Part shown: piece after piece, positions 7,218-14,952 of the stretch
Position numbering within the stretch: position 1 is the first letter of the stretch
How the letters are laid out: each line of letters starts with the position of its first letter
Assembly: GCF_002871795.1 (NCBI RefSeq)
Contig: NZ_PNHL01000004.1
Coordinates: 62,001 to 126,000, forward strand
Source of the DNA: Brachybacterium sp. UMB0905
Lineage (GTDB): Bacteria > Actinomycetota > Actinomycetes > Actinomycetales > Dermabacteraceae
Direction of reading: 5' to 3'
DNA: 64,000 nucleotides
Position numbers and translations under genes: made by a program
Notes under the pieces: model-generated
The model's database searches: none
What the model was told of the DNA's origin: nothing
What the model saw: only the letters and a program-made list of their open reading frames with translations

Positions 7218-8814
7218 GGGCCGCGAGGATCGCCTCGTCCACGGCGCGGCGGGCCGCGAGGTGGGCATGCTCGTCGTAGGAGAAGCGGGAGTAGCTGAGC
7301 GTCCCGCCCTCATCCACGAGCGCGGCGGCCGTCTGGCGATCCGTGAGCTCCGCGAGCCAGGTCAATGCCCGATGATCTGCCATGGCCTGCGCGAACACGC
7401 GGTGCCGGATCGAATACCACGGCGTCCCCTCCGGTCCGGGGTAGACCATGAAGGCGTCGCCGCCGTGGAACGCGCCGCCGGCGCAGGTCTCCTTGAACGG
7501 ATCGATCGGCCGCAGCGAGAACTGCGCCCACCAAAAATTGAAGCCCCAATGCAGAAAACCGGGCGCCTCGCCGAGGAACAGCTGCCGGCCGATCACGCGG
7601 TTGCGCACCGACGGCAGGGCGATGAAGCGATTGGAGACGTCCACGCCCTGGCCCACGCAGTAGTACACCCAGGGACGCTGCCCCGCCGCGAGGAACGGCT
7701 CCACGTGGTCGGTCGCGACGATGGGGGTGTCCACCACACCCTGCTCGGCGAACTCGAAGGAGCTCAGCGCATCCACCACCAGCGCGCCCTCCAGCAGATC
7801 CGCCACCTGCTCCTTCGCCGCGCGATAGGCCGGCAGCTGCTCGGCGGACGGTTCATCGGAGATGTGCCACAGCACCTGCCCGTCCCAGTGCGCGGCCAGG
7901 TGCTCGCGCAGCGTCGGGATCAGCATCTCGAGCAGACGCCGGTACTCGGGGTCGGTCGCGTCGGTGTGCCAGCCGAAGCGGTGCTGGGGCCCGTCGGCCG
8001 TCTCCACCTGGATCGCGGGGGCGTGCCGCGCACCCCACTGCGTGAACAGGTGCGCGATCTCCAAGCCCGTGAAGCCCAGGCGCGCACAGATCTCCAGCCA
8101 GCGGTCCAGCTTCGTGAGATCCAGCTGGTACTCGCCATCCACCTCGCGGATGCCTACGAGCTGCACGAACGGGCGGGTGTGCCCCTCGGCGGTGTCCAGC
8201 GGCGGCGTCCACGTCGGGGTGAGGACGCTCGTGACATCCATCGCCCGGGCGGAGGCGAGGAAGGATTCGATGAGCGCCCAGTGCTCCTCGGAGAAGATAT
8301 CCACACCGTAGTACTCCGCGAGGGAGTCCACGTGGAACCAGTGCGTGTTCGTAATCGTGAGCGGCGGCAGCTCGGCGTCATGCACCTGCACGACGGCGCG
8401 CTGCTCCTTGCCGTTCACGCGGATCACGAGCTCATGCGTGCCTGCGGGGGCGCCGGTCACCTCGATCCACAGTGCTTCCCAGCGTCCCGGGGTGAGGCCG
8501 CCGACGGTCCCGTCCGTGACCGGCTCCAGCAGGTCCGGGTACTCGCCGGGCTCGGTCACCAGGTAGTGCGCGTCGGCGTTCTCCGGGGCCGGGCTCGAGA
8601 CCGGCACCCGGCGCACCGCGGCGAGGTGCGTGTGCTCAGCAAGGGGGCCGACGGCCTCCACGTCCACGCTCTCACCCTCCGGCAGCAGAGCGAGCTGCAG
8701 GGCGAGCTGCTCATTCCGGAAACCGGAGACATGTGCACCCCCGATCGGCTGCGCGGCACGGGGCATGTCCTCGCCGAACACCTTCTCCAGGGCATCGGTC
8801 AGCACGATCTGCAC
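7198..8814 (-). CDS. DUF4091-domain protein (GH123-like glycoside hydrolase)
   Basis: 538 residues from a GTG start (GTG CAG ATC) with GGAG upstream. An N-terminal beta-rich region (about 1-160) precedes a TIM-barrel-type region with WHISDEPSAEQLPAY near residue 320; the adjacent Asp-Glu of that segment matches the catalytic pair of GH123 enzymes. The C-terminal part contains GFNFWWAQFSLRPIDPF and the DUF4091-type VYPGPEGTPWYSIR. No signal peptide is seen, so it would act on imported or cytoplasmic glycans. Its stop lies inside the end of selO on the other strand. The activity is inferred from family only. Confidence 0.82.
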   Translation of the reverse strand: MQIVLTDALEKVFGEDMPRAAQPIGGAHVSGFRNEQLALQLALLPEGESVDVEAVGPLAEHTHLAAVRRVPVSSPAPENADAHYLVTEPGEYPDLLEPVTDGTVGGLTPGRWEALWIEVTGAPAGTHELVIRVNGKEQRAVVQVHDAELPPLTITNTHWFHVDSLAEYYGVDIFSEEHWALIESFLASARAMDVTSVLTPTWTPPLDTAEGHTRPFVQLVGIREVDGEYQLDLTKLDRWLEICARLGFTGLEIAHLFTQWGARHAPAIQVETADGPQHRFGWHTDATDPEYRRLLEMLIPTLREHLAAHWDGQVLWHISDEPSAEQLPAYRAAKEQVADLLEGALVVDALSSFEFAEQGVVDTPIVATDHVEPFLAAGQRPWVYYCVGQGVDVSNRFIALPSVRNRVIGRQLFLGEAPGFLHWGFNFWWAQFSLRPIDPFKETCAGGAFHGGDAFMVYPGPEGTPWYSIRHRVFAQAMADHRALTWLAELTDRQTAAALVDEGGTLSYSRFSYDEHAHLAARRAVDEAILAALTSRRS

Positions 8815-8911
8815 AGGGGGCTCCTCAACGTCGTCGCGGGTGAGGTCCCATCCTCACAGAAATTCGATGGACGGCGCGCGGGAGGAGGTCCTAGCGTCAG
8901 CGGCGCAGTGG

Positions 8912-8969
8912 AAAGGAGGTGATCCGAGAAGTGATTGCTGATCGGACCTGTGAGGTGGTCGCCGCCTGA
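8912..8969 (+). promoter_or_regulatory. Possible leader peptide with very strong ribosome site
   Basis: AAAGGAGGTGATCC (8912-8925) is fully complementary to the 3' end of 16S rRNA. GTG at 8931 opens a 12-codon reading frame, VIADRTCEVVAA, ending with TGA at 8967-8969. The last codons and the stop form part of the hairpin at 8954-8979, as in ribosome-sensing attenuators. No amino acid dominates the peptide, so the signal it would sense is unclear. Downstream on the same strand only hipB is found, after an antisense gene remnant, so the leader may be orphaned. It may also be chance. Confidence 0.35.
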
Positions 8970-9041
8970 GGCGACCACCGCAGAACCCCCGGGGGTCGGC
9001 CTGGTCCGGCCGACCAGCGCGCCGCGCGACCCGGGGGTTCT
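8954..9041. terminator. Two consecutive stable hairpins
   Basis: GGTGGTCGCC (8954-8963) pairs with GGCGACCACC (8970-8979). AGAACCCCCGGG (8982-8993) pairs perfectly with CCCGGGGGTTCT (9030-9041), enclosing a third helix GGTCGGCC/GGCCGACC (8994-9001 with 9008-9015). Read from the minus strand this would terminate the GNAT remnant ending at 9085; read from the plus strand it could be an attenuator for the leader at 8931. Confidence 0.7.
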
Positions 9042-9084
9042 GTTCTGCCCGGGGCTGCGAGCGCGGCAGACACCGGGCTCACGA

Positions 9085-9355
9085 TCACTCCGGGGGCGGA
9101 AGCTCGATGGCGCTCGTGACCAGCAGCCACCCCACCGCGATCCCGAAACTCGTGACGATCGCCGCGATGGCCTCCACCCGCAGCGGGATGCCGTTCGCCG
9201 CGGCGAGCTCCTTGTACGGCACGAACCCCATCGCCCGGTAGTACGCGAGCGCGCCCTCGCTGCCCGCTCCGATGGTGGCATCGATGTGCTGCAGACCAGC
9301 TTTCTGCGCCGCCTCGAGGACGCAGACCCGGCCACTCCATCCCCTATGGAAAGCA
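9085..9355 (-). pseudogene. GNAT acetyltransferase remnant, 5' end missing
   Basis: The minus frame ending with TGA at 9085-9087 reads LEAAQKAGLQHIDATIGAG, then ALAYYRAMGFVPYKE, the typical end of a GNAT acetyltransferase domain, followed by a hydrophobic segment (AIAAIVTSFGIAVGWLLVT). The frame is closed by a TAG about 90 codons upstream and has no ATG or GTG start, so the N-terminal acetyl-CoA-binding part is gone. The break falls at the edge of the hipBA promoter, which suggests that arrival of hipBA removed it. Confidence 0.65.
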
Positions 9356-9398
9356 GGCTATCCGTTATCTGCGGTTACGTATACGCTACTGTCCATAG
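9344..9398. promoter_or_regulatory. hipBA promoter/operator region
   Basis: CTATGGA (9344-9350) is repeated inverted as TCCATAG (9392-9398). Between them lies TATCC followed after 9 bases by GGTTA, close to the TATCC-N8-GGATA site bound by E. coli HipB. The stretch is clearly more AT-rich than its surroundings and ends 14 bp before the hipB start, so it probably holds both promoter and operator. Confidence 0.5.
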
Positions 9399-9412
9399 CG
9401 ATGGGAGTTGAG

Positions 9413-9700
9413 ATGGCGGGCTATCACATCGAGCGGGAGATGCAGGAGCTGGGTGAGCATGTGCGCGGGTGGCGCATGGTGCTGGGCCTGACCGCGCAGC
9501 AGGTCTCCGAGCGGGCAGGAATCAGTCGCGTCACCCTGCGGCGGATCGAAGCCGGGGAAAGCGGGGTCAGCTTCGGCAACGTCGCCCAGGTGCTGCGTGC
9601 GATCGGGGTGCTCGACCAGATCGTCGACGCGGCTGATCCGCTGCGCAGCGACATCGGCCGCCTCAGGGCGGGGAAGCTGCAGAAGAAGCGGGCACGATGA
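9413..9700 (+). CDS. hipB: HipB-like antitoxin (XRE-type DNA-binding protein)
   Basis: 95 residues from ATG 9413, preferred over ATG 9401 because GGGAG lies 6 nt upstream of it. A Cro/C1-type helix-turn-helix (LTAQQVSERAGISRVTLRRIEAG, about 26-48) occupies the centre and a basic tail (LQKKRAR) ends the protein. It overlaps hipA by 4 bp. In this family the antitoxin binds the promoter and holds the HipA kinase inactive. The pair sits next to gene remnants on both sides, consistent with a mobile origin. Confidence 0.88.
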   Translation: MAGYHIEREMQELGEHVRGWRMVLGLTAQQVSERAGISRVTLRRIEAGESGVSFGNVAQVLRAIGVLDQIVDAADPLRSDIGRLRAGKLQKKRAR

Positions 9701-10941
9701 CCACGCTCGAGGTGCTGTGGGACAGCTTCGGGTCTGCTGCCGAGCCGATCCTGGTGGGGCAGGCGCACATCACGCGCAGCCGAGGGCGCATCTCCACCAC
9801 CTTTCTCTACGACCCGGGATACCTCGCCGCTGACGGGATGAGCATCGATCCCGCCCTCCCTCTGGTCTCCGGGGCTCAGCACCAGGGGTCACTCGTGCGA
9901 GCCTTCGGAGACAGCGCTCCGGATCGCTGGGGCCGAAACCTCATCGAGAAGGCGGAGAGAGCGCGAGCGCGTGAACACGGCTCAGTACCTCGCCGACTCG
10001 ATGACCTCGACTTCCTGCTGGGCGTCAGCGACGACACGCGCCAGGGCGCACTGCGGTTTCGTATCGCAGGTGGCACGGAGTTTCTCGGAGCTCCGGCGCA
10101 GGTCCCCCCGGTGATCTCGCTGCCCGAGCTCCTGGATGCCGCCGATGCGCTCGCCGCGGACGACGATGCCTCTTCGGCGGTGAAGCAGCTTCTGGACACC
10201 GGGACGACGGGCCTCGGCGGTGCACGCCCCAAGGCCTCCGTCCGGCTCGAGGATGGCGCCCTCGCTATCGCCAAGTTCCCTCATCCCGGGGATCGCTGGG
10301 ATGTCATGGCCTGGGAGGCGACCGCCCTCGATCTGTTGGAGTCGGCGGGGATCAGGACGCCACGACGTCGGCTCACCCGGGTAGGGGATCGGTCCGTGCT
10401 GCTGCTGCGCCGCTTCGATCGTGATGCTGACCAACGACGCATCGGATACATCAGCGCCATGACCATGCTCGGGGCAGACGACGGTGAACACCGGGACTAT
10501 GCAGATATCGCAGACGGCATCCGAGATCTCTCCCGGTCGCCGAAGGATGATCATCACGAGCTGTTCGACCGCGTCGTGATGAACGTCGGGATCGGAAACA
10601 CGGATGATCATCTGCGCAACCACGGGTTTCTCGCCGGACCGGGGGGATGGGCGCTGAGCCCGGTCTTCGACGTGAACCCGACTCCCGATGCGTGGCGGGA
10701 GCGCGCAACGTCAATCATGGGTGCGGACACGATGGCCGACGAGGCTGACGCGCTGCTCGCGCTGTGCGAGGAGTGCTCGCTACAACCTGAACAGGCTCGG
10801 GAACGCATGGTCTGGATCAGCGACGTGCTGGCCGGATGGCGTGAGGCGGCCCGCCGGAACGGCATCCGTGAGCAGGAGATCACGCTCATGGCCGAGGGAA
10901 TCGAACTGCGGCGGGCAGCGCTGCGGCGAACTATGGGGTGA
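9697..10941 (+). CDS. hipA: HipA-like serine/threonine kinase toxin
   Basis: 414 residues. The N-terminal couple_hipA-type region (about 1-110) is followed by the kinase: flexible P-loop GGARPKA (174-180), the ATP-binding Lys in AIAKFP (193), catalytic NTDDH (301-305) and the Mg-binding FDVNP (324-328). All residues needed for activity are present, so the toxin should be functional. HipA-type kinases inactivate targets such as glutamyl-tRNA synthetase and cause growth arrest. It is translationally coupled to hipB by ATGA. Confidence 0.93.
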   Translation: MTTLEVLWDSFGSAAEPILVGQAHITRSRGRISTTFLYDPGYLAADGMSIDPALPLVSGAQHQGSLVRAFGDSAPDRWGRNLIEKAERARAREHGSVPRRLDDLDFLLGVSDDTRQGALRFRIAGGTEFLGAPAQVPPVISLPELLDAADALAADDDASSAVKQLLDTGTTGLGGARPKASVRLEDGALAIAKFPHPGDRWDVMAWEATALDLLESAGIRTPRRRLTRVGDRSVLLLRRFDRDADQRRIGYISAMTMLGADDGEHRDYADIADGIRDLSRSPKDDHHELFDRVVMNVGIGNTDDHLRNHGFLAGPGGWALSPVFDVNPTPDAWRERATSIMGADTMADEADALLALCEECSLQPEQARERMVWISDVLAGWREAARRNGIREQEITLMAEGIELRRAALRRTMG

Positions 10942-11050
10942 GGCTGACGATCGGACGTCGGCCTCGAGACGGAGATGCTTGCTAAGCGTAAATTTCTCGA
11001 GAGCTCTCAGCACCGATGGCAGTCCGGGGAGCGCTCGAGGGTACAGAGTC

Positions 11051-11240
11051 TCAGAGCCCGTGCACCACGTAGTCCCGCTCGATGTGAGCCGTGGCCAGCC
11101 CTATTCGCTCGTGCGGACGCGCTCCTGGTGCTTCTGGAACGCGGCGGCATCGAGGAACACCTCGTCGACGCTCCACACCCGGGGATCCTCCGTCGGCTCG
11201 ACGGTGAAAGGGCCGCCCCGCGCTCCCCGACCGGGCCTGC
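11051..11240 (-). pseudogene. Antibiotic biosynthesis monooxygenase-like remnant, frameshifted
   Basis: One minus frame reads FTVEPTEDPRVWSVDEVFLD then AAAFQKHQERVRTSE and hits TAG; the shifted frame continues GLATAHIERDYVVHGL and stops at 11051. Together they look like the C-terminal half of an ABM-type quinol monooxygenase, split by a frameshift. Upstream sequence (11240-11470) continues open but shows Pro/Arg-rich, out-of-frame-like composition, so the N-terminal half appears lost. The plus strand has no credible gene across 10942-11471. Confidence 0.5.
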
Positions 11241-11471
11241 GGGTGAGTGCGGGCGCCGAGAACTGAGGCCGACGGGCCGGCCGGGACGAGGGGCAGCGCA
11301 GCCGCCCTGATACCGCGGCCGTGCCGGTATGCGGCGGTCGGTGTTCAGCGATGGCCAGATAGAGCATGCCGTGGCGATATAGCCACCGCTTGTCATATAT
11401 GGCCGCTCGCGGACCAGGGCCTCCGCTACATGGCCTGCTGGCGGGTACGTCTGGGCCTGCCTGCCCCTCCG

Positions 11472-11732
11472 TCACCGGGGCGTGCCCGCCGCCAGCTCGT
11501 CATCCGGCCCGTCGGCCGCGGCGTCATCGCCCTCGACCCACTCGAAGAGGTCCCCCGGCTGGCACTGCAGCACCCGGCACATCGCCTCGAGGGTCGACAG
11601 CCGCACCGCCTTGGCCCGGCCGTTCTTGAGCACGGCGATGTTGGCAGGCGTGATGCCCACGCGCTCGGCGAACTCCCCGACGCTCATCTTCCGGCGGGCG
11701 AGCTGCACGTCGATCCGGCTGACGATGGGCAT
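11472..11732 (-). CDS. XRE-family regulator (YozG-like)
   Basis: 86 residues. A short Cro/C1-type helix-turn-helix (MSVGEFAERVGITPANIAVLK) is followed by LCQPGDLFEWVEGD, the ending typical of YozG-type regulators. These are usually encoded directly after a DUF2975 membrane protein, as here (3 bp after its stop). The last 20 residues are acidic and low in complexity. It probably controls its own two-gene unit. Confidence 0.85.
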   Translation of the reverse strand: MPIVSRIDVQLARRKMSVGEFAERVGITPANIAVLKNGRAKAVRLSTLEAMCRVLQCQPGDLFEWVEGDDAAADGPDDELAAGTPR

Positions 11733-11735
11733 CGC

Positions 11736-12212
11736 TCAGATCACCGCGTCCATCTCGGTCTGGAGGTTCGTGGCCTGCACTAGCAGGCCGCGCAGGACGA
11801 CGATCAGCAGGATGACCACCATCCCCACCAGCAGGCCGAGTAGCTCTGACAGCAGGATCCACGGGGCGGAGACGTTCACGAGGGTCTGCCAGACGCACGT
11901 GATTAGCGCGATGAGCCACCCCGCGCCGATGCCGCCGATGATGGCGTCCACCCAGCGCAGTGCGCCGCGGTCGAAGATCCGGTCGCGCGCGACCCTTCCC
12001 AGCAGCGCCCAAGTCGCGACGAGGACGACCTGGAGGCAGGCGAGGACAGCGATCAGTGGGATCGCGAGCGACCACCTCGCCCAGGCGAACTCCGGGTAGG
12101 CCTCGGCCATCCACCCGGACACCACCGGGATGATGAGGGCCTGTGCGAGTAGCAGCCCGAGGCCCATGCCGACGACGGCGACCTGCAACGTGCGAGCGAT
12201 TGCGCGGTTCAT
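11736..12212 (-). CDS. DUF2975 membrane protein
   Basis: 158 residues with four predicted membrane helices (about 10-32, 48-70, 90-112 and 120-145). The segment ARDRIFDRGALRWVDAI between helices two and three is characteristic of DUF2975. It forms a two-gene unit with the XRE regulator downstream. The promoter probably lies in 12213-12250, where the sequence turns AT-rich (TTGCCA and TGAAAC hexamers 16 bp apart on the minus strand). The function of this membrane protein and regulator pair is unknown. Confidence 0.8.
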   Translation of the reverse strand: MNRAIARTLQVAVVGMGLGLLLAQALIIPVVSGWMAEAYPEFAWARWSLAIPLIAVLACLQVVLVATWALLGRVARDRIFDRGALRWVDAIIGGIGAGWLIALITCVWQTLVNVSAPWILLSELLGLLVGMVVILLIVVLRGLLVQATNLQTEMDAVI

Positions 12213-12306
12213 GCATCGAGTTTCATGCGGAATCTATCGAATGGCAATAGGTTTGAGGGTGGGATTCCGGGCACGGTGCCGGTCGGCTGGGGTTGGGGCG
12301 GGCCCG

Positions 12307-13017
12307 TCAGCGCGCGAGGTGCACGCGGGTGCCGGCGGCGCGGACCTCGTCGAGCATGGAGGCGGGGGCGTCGGGTGTGGTGACGAGGTCGTCCATGTCC
12401 TCGAGCGCGCCGAATCGGAAGCTCGAGGTGCGGGAGAGCTTGTCCCCGGTCACCGCGAGCATGACCCGGGCTGATGCCGCGAGGATCGCGCGCTTGATCT
12501 GTGCGTCCTCTGACGAGATGGAGGTGAGGCCGTGGGACGGGGAGGCCGAGCAGGCCCCCATGATCCCCAGATCTGCCCGGAAACCGTCCAGCGCGTCCAG
12601 GCACGCGGCCCCTCCGTAGTGCAGGCTCTCCCCGCGGACGCTGTCGCCGGGGGTGACGATGTCCGTCGAGCCACCAGTCCCGAGCGCCATCGCGGCCCGC
12701 AGCGTGAGGCACATCGCCGTGAGGGGGCGCCCGGTGAGCGCATCGGCGACCGCTGTGACGGTCGATCCGTTGTCGAGCACGAGCGCCATGTCGTCGCGCA
12801 CGAGAGCGGCGACCGCACGGGCGATCGCAGCCTTGGCGGGCGCGTTCTCCGCGGCCCGGAGCGCATAAGGCATGGGCATGCCGCGCAGGTCCACCGCGAC
12901 AGCCCCGCCGTGCACCCGTCGCAGGAGGCCGCGTCCCTGGAGGTCGGTGAGGTCGCGGCGGATGGTGACGGGGGAGGCTCCGATGAGGCGTGCGAGCTGG
13001 TCCACGCCGATCGGCAT
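12307..13017 (-). CDS. DeoR-family regulator, 5'-truncated
   Basis: 236 residues. The helix-turn-helix core VDQLARLIGASPVTIRRDLTDL and RVHGGA are clear, and the C-terminal sensor domain ends with the family-type DKLSRTSSFRFGALEDMDDLVTT. Complete DeoR proteins have about 20 more N-terminal residues forming the first helix; here the frame is closed by TGA two codons before the ATG. Just upstream, in another frame, is the start of a Phd-type antitoxin, so the gene has lost its own beginning in a deletion or insertion. No good ribosome site precedes the ATG. Activity is doubtful. Confidence 0.75.
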   Translation of the reverse strand: MPIGVDQLARLIGASPVTIRRDLTDLQGRGLLRRVHGGAVAVDLRGMPMPYALRAAENAPAKAAIARAVAALVRDDMALVLDNGSTVTAVADALTGRPLTAMCLTLRAAMALGTGGSTDIVTPGDSVRGESLHYGGAACLDALDGFRADLGIMGACSASPSHGLTSISSEDAQIKRAILAASARVMLAVTGDKLSRTSSFRFGALEDMDDLVTTPDAPASMLDEVRAAGTRVHLAR

Positions 13018-13138
13018 CGATCACCGCGGCAACCCGTCGGCCGCGTCGCGTCAGATAGATGGGATGACGCCCAACGCGCGCCGCATCGACGACGTCGGCG
13101 AGACGTGCGCGGGCGGTGGACACGCTGAGCTCAGTCAT
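13018..13138 (-). pseudogene. Phd/YefM antitoxin fragment
   Basis: From ATG 13138 the minus frame encodes MTELSVSTARARLADVVDAA, then RHPIYLTRRGRRVAAVIDAD, the N-terminal half of a prevent-host-death antitoxin. After about 42 residues the frame enters the DeoR gene out of register and becomes Arg/Pro-rich nonsense. The dimerising and toxin-binding C-terminus and any toxin gene are absent. The junction lies near 13010-13020. Confidence 0.7.
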
Positions 13139-13152
13139 GCGTCCACTGTGGG

Positions 13153-13170
13153 ACAACAGCGCGCTGTTGT
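13153..13170. promoter_or_regulatory. Perfect 18-bp palindrome ACAACAGCGCGCTGTTGT
   Basis: The palindrome has no spacer and no mismatch. It begins 15 bp upstream of the phd fragment start and 82 bp from the divergent esterase. Phd-type antitoxins bind palindromes at their own promoters, so this is probably the surviving operator of the lost toxin-antitoxin unit, possibly still used by the truncated DeoR. Confidence 0.6.
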
Positions 13171-13251
13171 AGATGTGTGACTGCCCCCGCCGACGTGGCG
13201 TTCAGCGGTCCCGGCTCAGCACCCCCGCTTCACCCCTCCTACCCTGGACCT

Positions 13252-13872
13252 ATGACCTCCCCCGAGTACACCCTCCTCTCCGAGACCATCGACGAGTCCG
13301 CGATCGTCGCCTCCGGCCCCGAGGATGCGCCGATCGTGCTGCTGCTGCATGGCCTCGGCAGCCATGAGCGGGACCTGACCAGCATGGTTCCGCACCTGCC
13401 GCGGGCCTTCCGGTATGTGTCCCTGCGGGCGATCTACGCCTACGGCCCCGGCTACGCCTGGTTCGAGTTGGGCACCACCGACGTCGACGCCGCGACCACC
13501 GCGCTCGAGCAGTGGATCGACGGCAAGAACGTCATCGGCGCGATCGGCTTCTCCCAGGGCGGCCTCATGGCACTGCAGCTGCTGCGACGGGGCCACCTGC
13601 GCTTCGTCGCGAACCTCTCCGGCTGGCCGCTGCCCGTCCCGCAGCCCAAGGACGCCGCGCTCGCCGAGAATCCGCTGCCCGTGTTCTGGGGCCACGGCGG
13701 CCAGGACCCCTTCTACGACGAGGCCTCCACCGCCGCGATCCGCGAGTTCCTCACCGCCCACACTGACCTCACCGAAGTGGACCGGCCGATGATGGGCCAC
13801 GCCGTCGACCAGGTCGAATTCGCGGAGCTCCTGGCATTCATACAGGCCAGGGCGGATGAATCGGACAGATAG
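13252..13872 (+). CDS. Carboxylesterase/phospholipase (alpha/beta hydrolase)
   Basis: 206 residues. The strand IVLLLHGLG gives the oxyanion loop, GFSQGG the nucleophile Ser, GGQDPFYDE the Asp and MMGHAVDQVE the His, the order and spacing of Abhydrolase_2 esterases such as YpfH. No signal peptide, so cytoplasmic. The start ATG 13252 lies 7 nt after TACCCT, a good -10 element, and no ribosome site is seen, so the mRNA is probably leaderless. An in-frame GTG-type extension to 13177 is less likely. Confidence 0.88.
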   Translation: MTSPEYTLLSETIDESAIVASGPEDAPIVLLLHGLGSHERDLTSMVPHLPRAFRYVSLRAIYAYGPGYAWFELGTTDVDAATTALEQWIDGKNVIGAIGFSQGGLMALQLLRRGHLRFVANLSGWPLPVPQPKDAALAENPLPVFWGHGGQDPFYDEASTAAIREFLTAHTDLTEVDRPMMGHAVDQVEFAELLAFIQARADESDR

Positions 13873-13944
13873 CTGAAAGCCCGCGGGAGAGCCCCGTGCG
13901 CCGGATGGTAGAGGTAACCATCCCTCACCCTTCACGGAGCAACC

Positions 13945-14952
13945 GTGCGAACTCTCACCGCGTCCCCGTCGCTACCACTGTCCCGATACCGTCTCCTCCT
14001 CGTGCTGCTGGCCGCACTCGGCGCTTTGCTCCTGCTCAGCGCCTGTGCCGAGGTGGACGACGAGACTGTCGTCGAGTCCGATGGCTCGGGCGTTCAGACT
14101 CTCACCATCACCGTCCCCGAGTCCGATATGGAGGAGGTCGAGGGCTGTGCCGCCAAGATCGAGAGCATCATCAAGGAAAACAACCCCGGTCTGACCTACG
14201 AGGGGATGGAGAAGAACGGTACCGACACCGTCTACACCATGACCTTGGAGTACTCGGACGCGAAGGACGACGCCGCCAAGGCGCAGCCTGTCCTCGAAGC
14301 CGGTGAGCTGACCCCGGCCGGGGATGCCGGCACCACCGGGGTGATCGCCTTCCCGGAGGCCTCCGCCGACGAGGTCGGCCCGTGGACGGATGCCGCTCTG
14401 GCGACGGAAGGCTCCACCTTCACCTACGAGGTCGCACCCAGCTCTGACGATCCCTTCGTCGTGGAGACCCGGGTGGTGGACTCCATCGACTGCGCCGTGG
14501 CCTGCGGTGAGGCAGGGAGGGTGAACCAGTCCCTGCTGCTGGGCGAGAGCACCTCCCGTTCTGCGGAGGACGGGCTGGTCACGTACACCGTCACCGCCGC
14601 GGGCCACGGCGCCGACGAGCTTGGCGCCGCGCTGCAGAAGATCGGTTTCAGCGGCATGGAGGAGGTCCCTGTCGTCTCGGTGTCCGACATGGGGAACGGC
14701 AACCACTCGGTCTATCTCGAGATCGGAGCCGACGACGAGCTCTTCGCCAAGCTGGGCGCAGGCGGGTCCGAGCCGCAGGTCGCTGCGGAGCAGACGGCCA
14801 CGACCGCGGCGACCGGGTCGATTGCCGCGGCACCGCCCGCCATCGGGGAGACGTCTGCGGAGGCGGCGCCGCCCGCGCAGGCTCAGACTCCTCCTACCGG
14901 TGAGCGCCCTGCCGAGGGTCCTGAGGGTCCGCCGCCCGCAGCGGAAGCCTGA
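13945..14952 (+). CDS. Lipoprotein of unknown function
   Basis: 335 residues. A basic start and hydrophobic segment end in the lipobox LLSAC (Cys about residue 34), so the mature protein is lipid-anchored. The mature part begins EVDDETVVESDGSGVQTLTI, alternates beta-strand-like and acidic stretches, and has three Cys (DCAVACG) that may pair. The last 60 residues are Ala/Pro/Thr-rich and probably span the wall. The LppM-like composition is suggestive only. Its 3' end overlaps the fucosidase gene on the other strand by 59 bp. Confidence 0.75.
   Translation: MRTLTASPSLPLSRYRLLLVLLAALGALLLLSACAEVDDETVVESDGSGVQTLTITVPESDMEEVEGCAAKIESIIKENNPGLTYEGMEKNGTDTVYTMTLEYSDAKDDAAKAQPVLEAGELTPAGDAGTTGVIAFPEASADEVGPWTDAALATEGSTFTYEVAPSSDDPFVVETRVVDSIDCAVACGEAGRVNQSLLLGESTSRSAEDGLVTYTVTAAGHGADELGAALQKIGFSGMEEVPVVSVSDMGNGNHSVYLEIGADDELFAKLGAGGSEPQVAAEQTATTAATGSIAAAPPAIGETSAEAAPPAQAQTPPTGERPAEGPEGPPPAAEA

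Noticed and set aside
11371..11386. GTGGC-N6-GCCAC inverted repeat
   Set aside because: Short, inside a gene remnant region, with no promoter or gene placed to use it.
12209..13156. A 315-aa Phd-containing protein
   Set aside because: Only the first 42-48 residues resemble Phd; the rest is DeoR read in the wrong frame.
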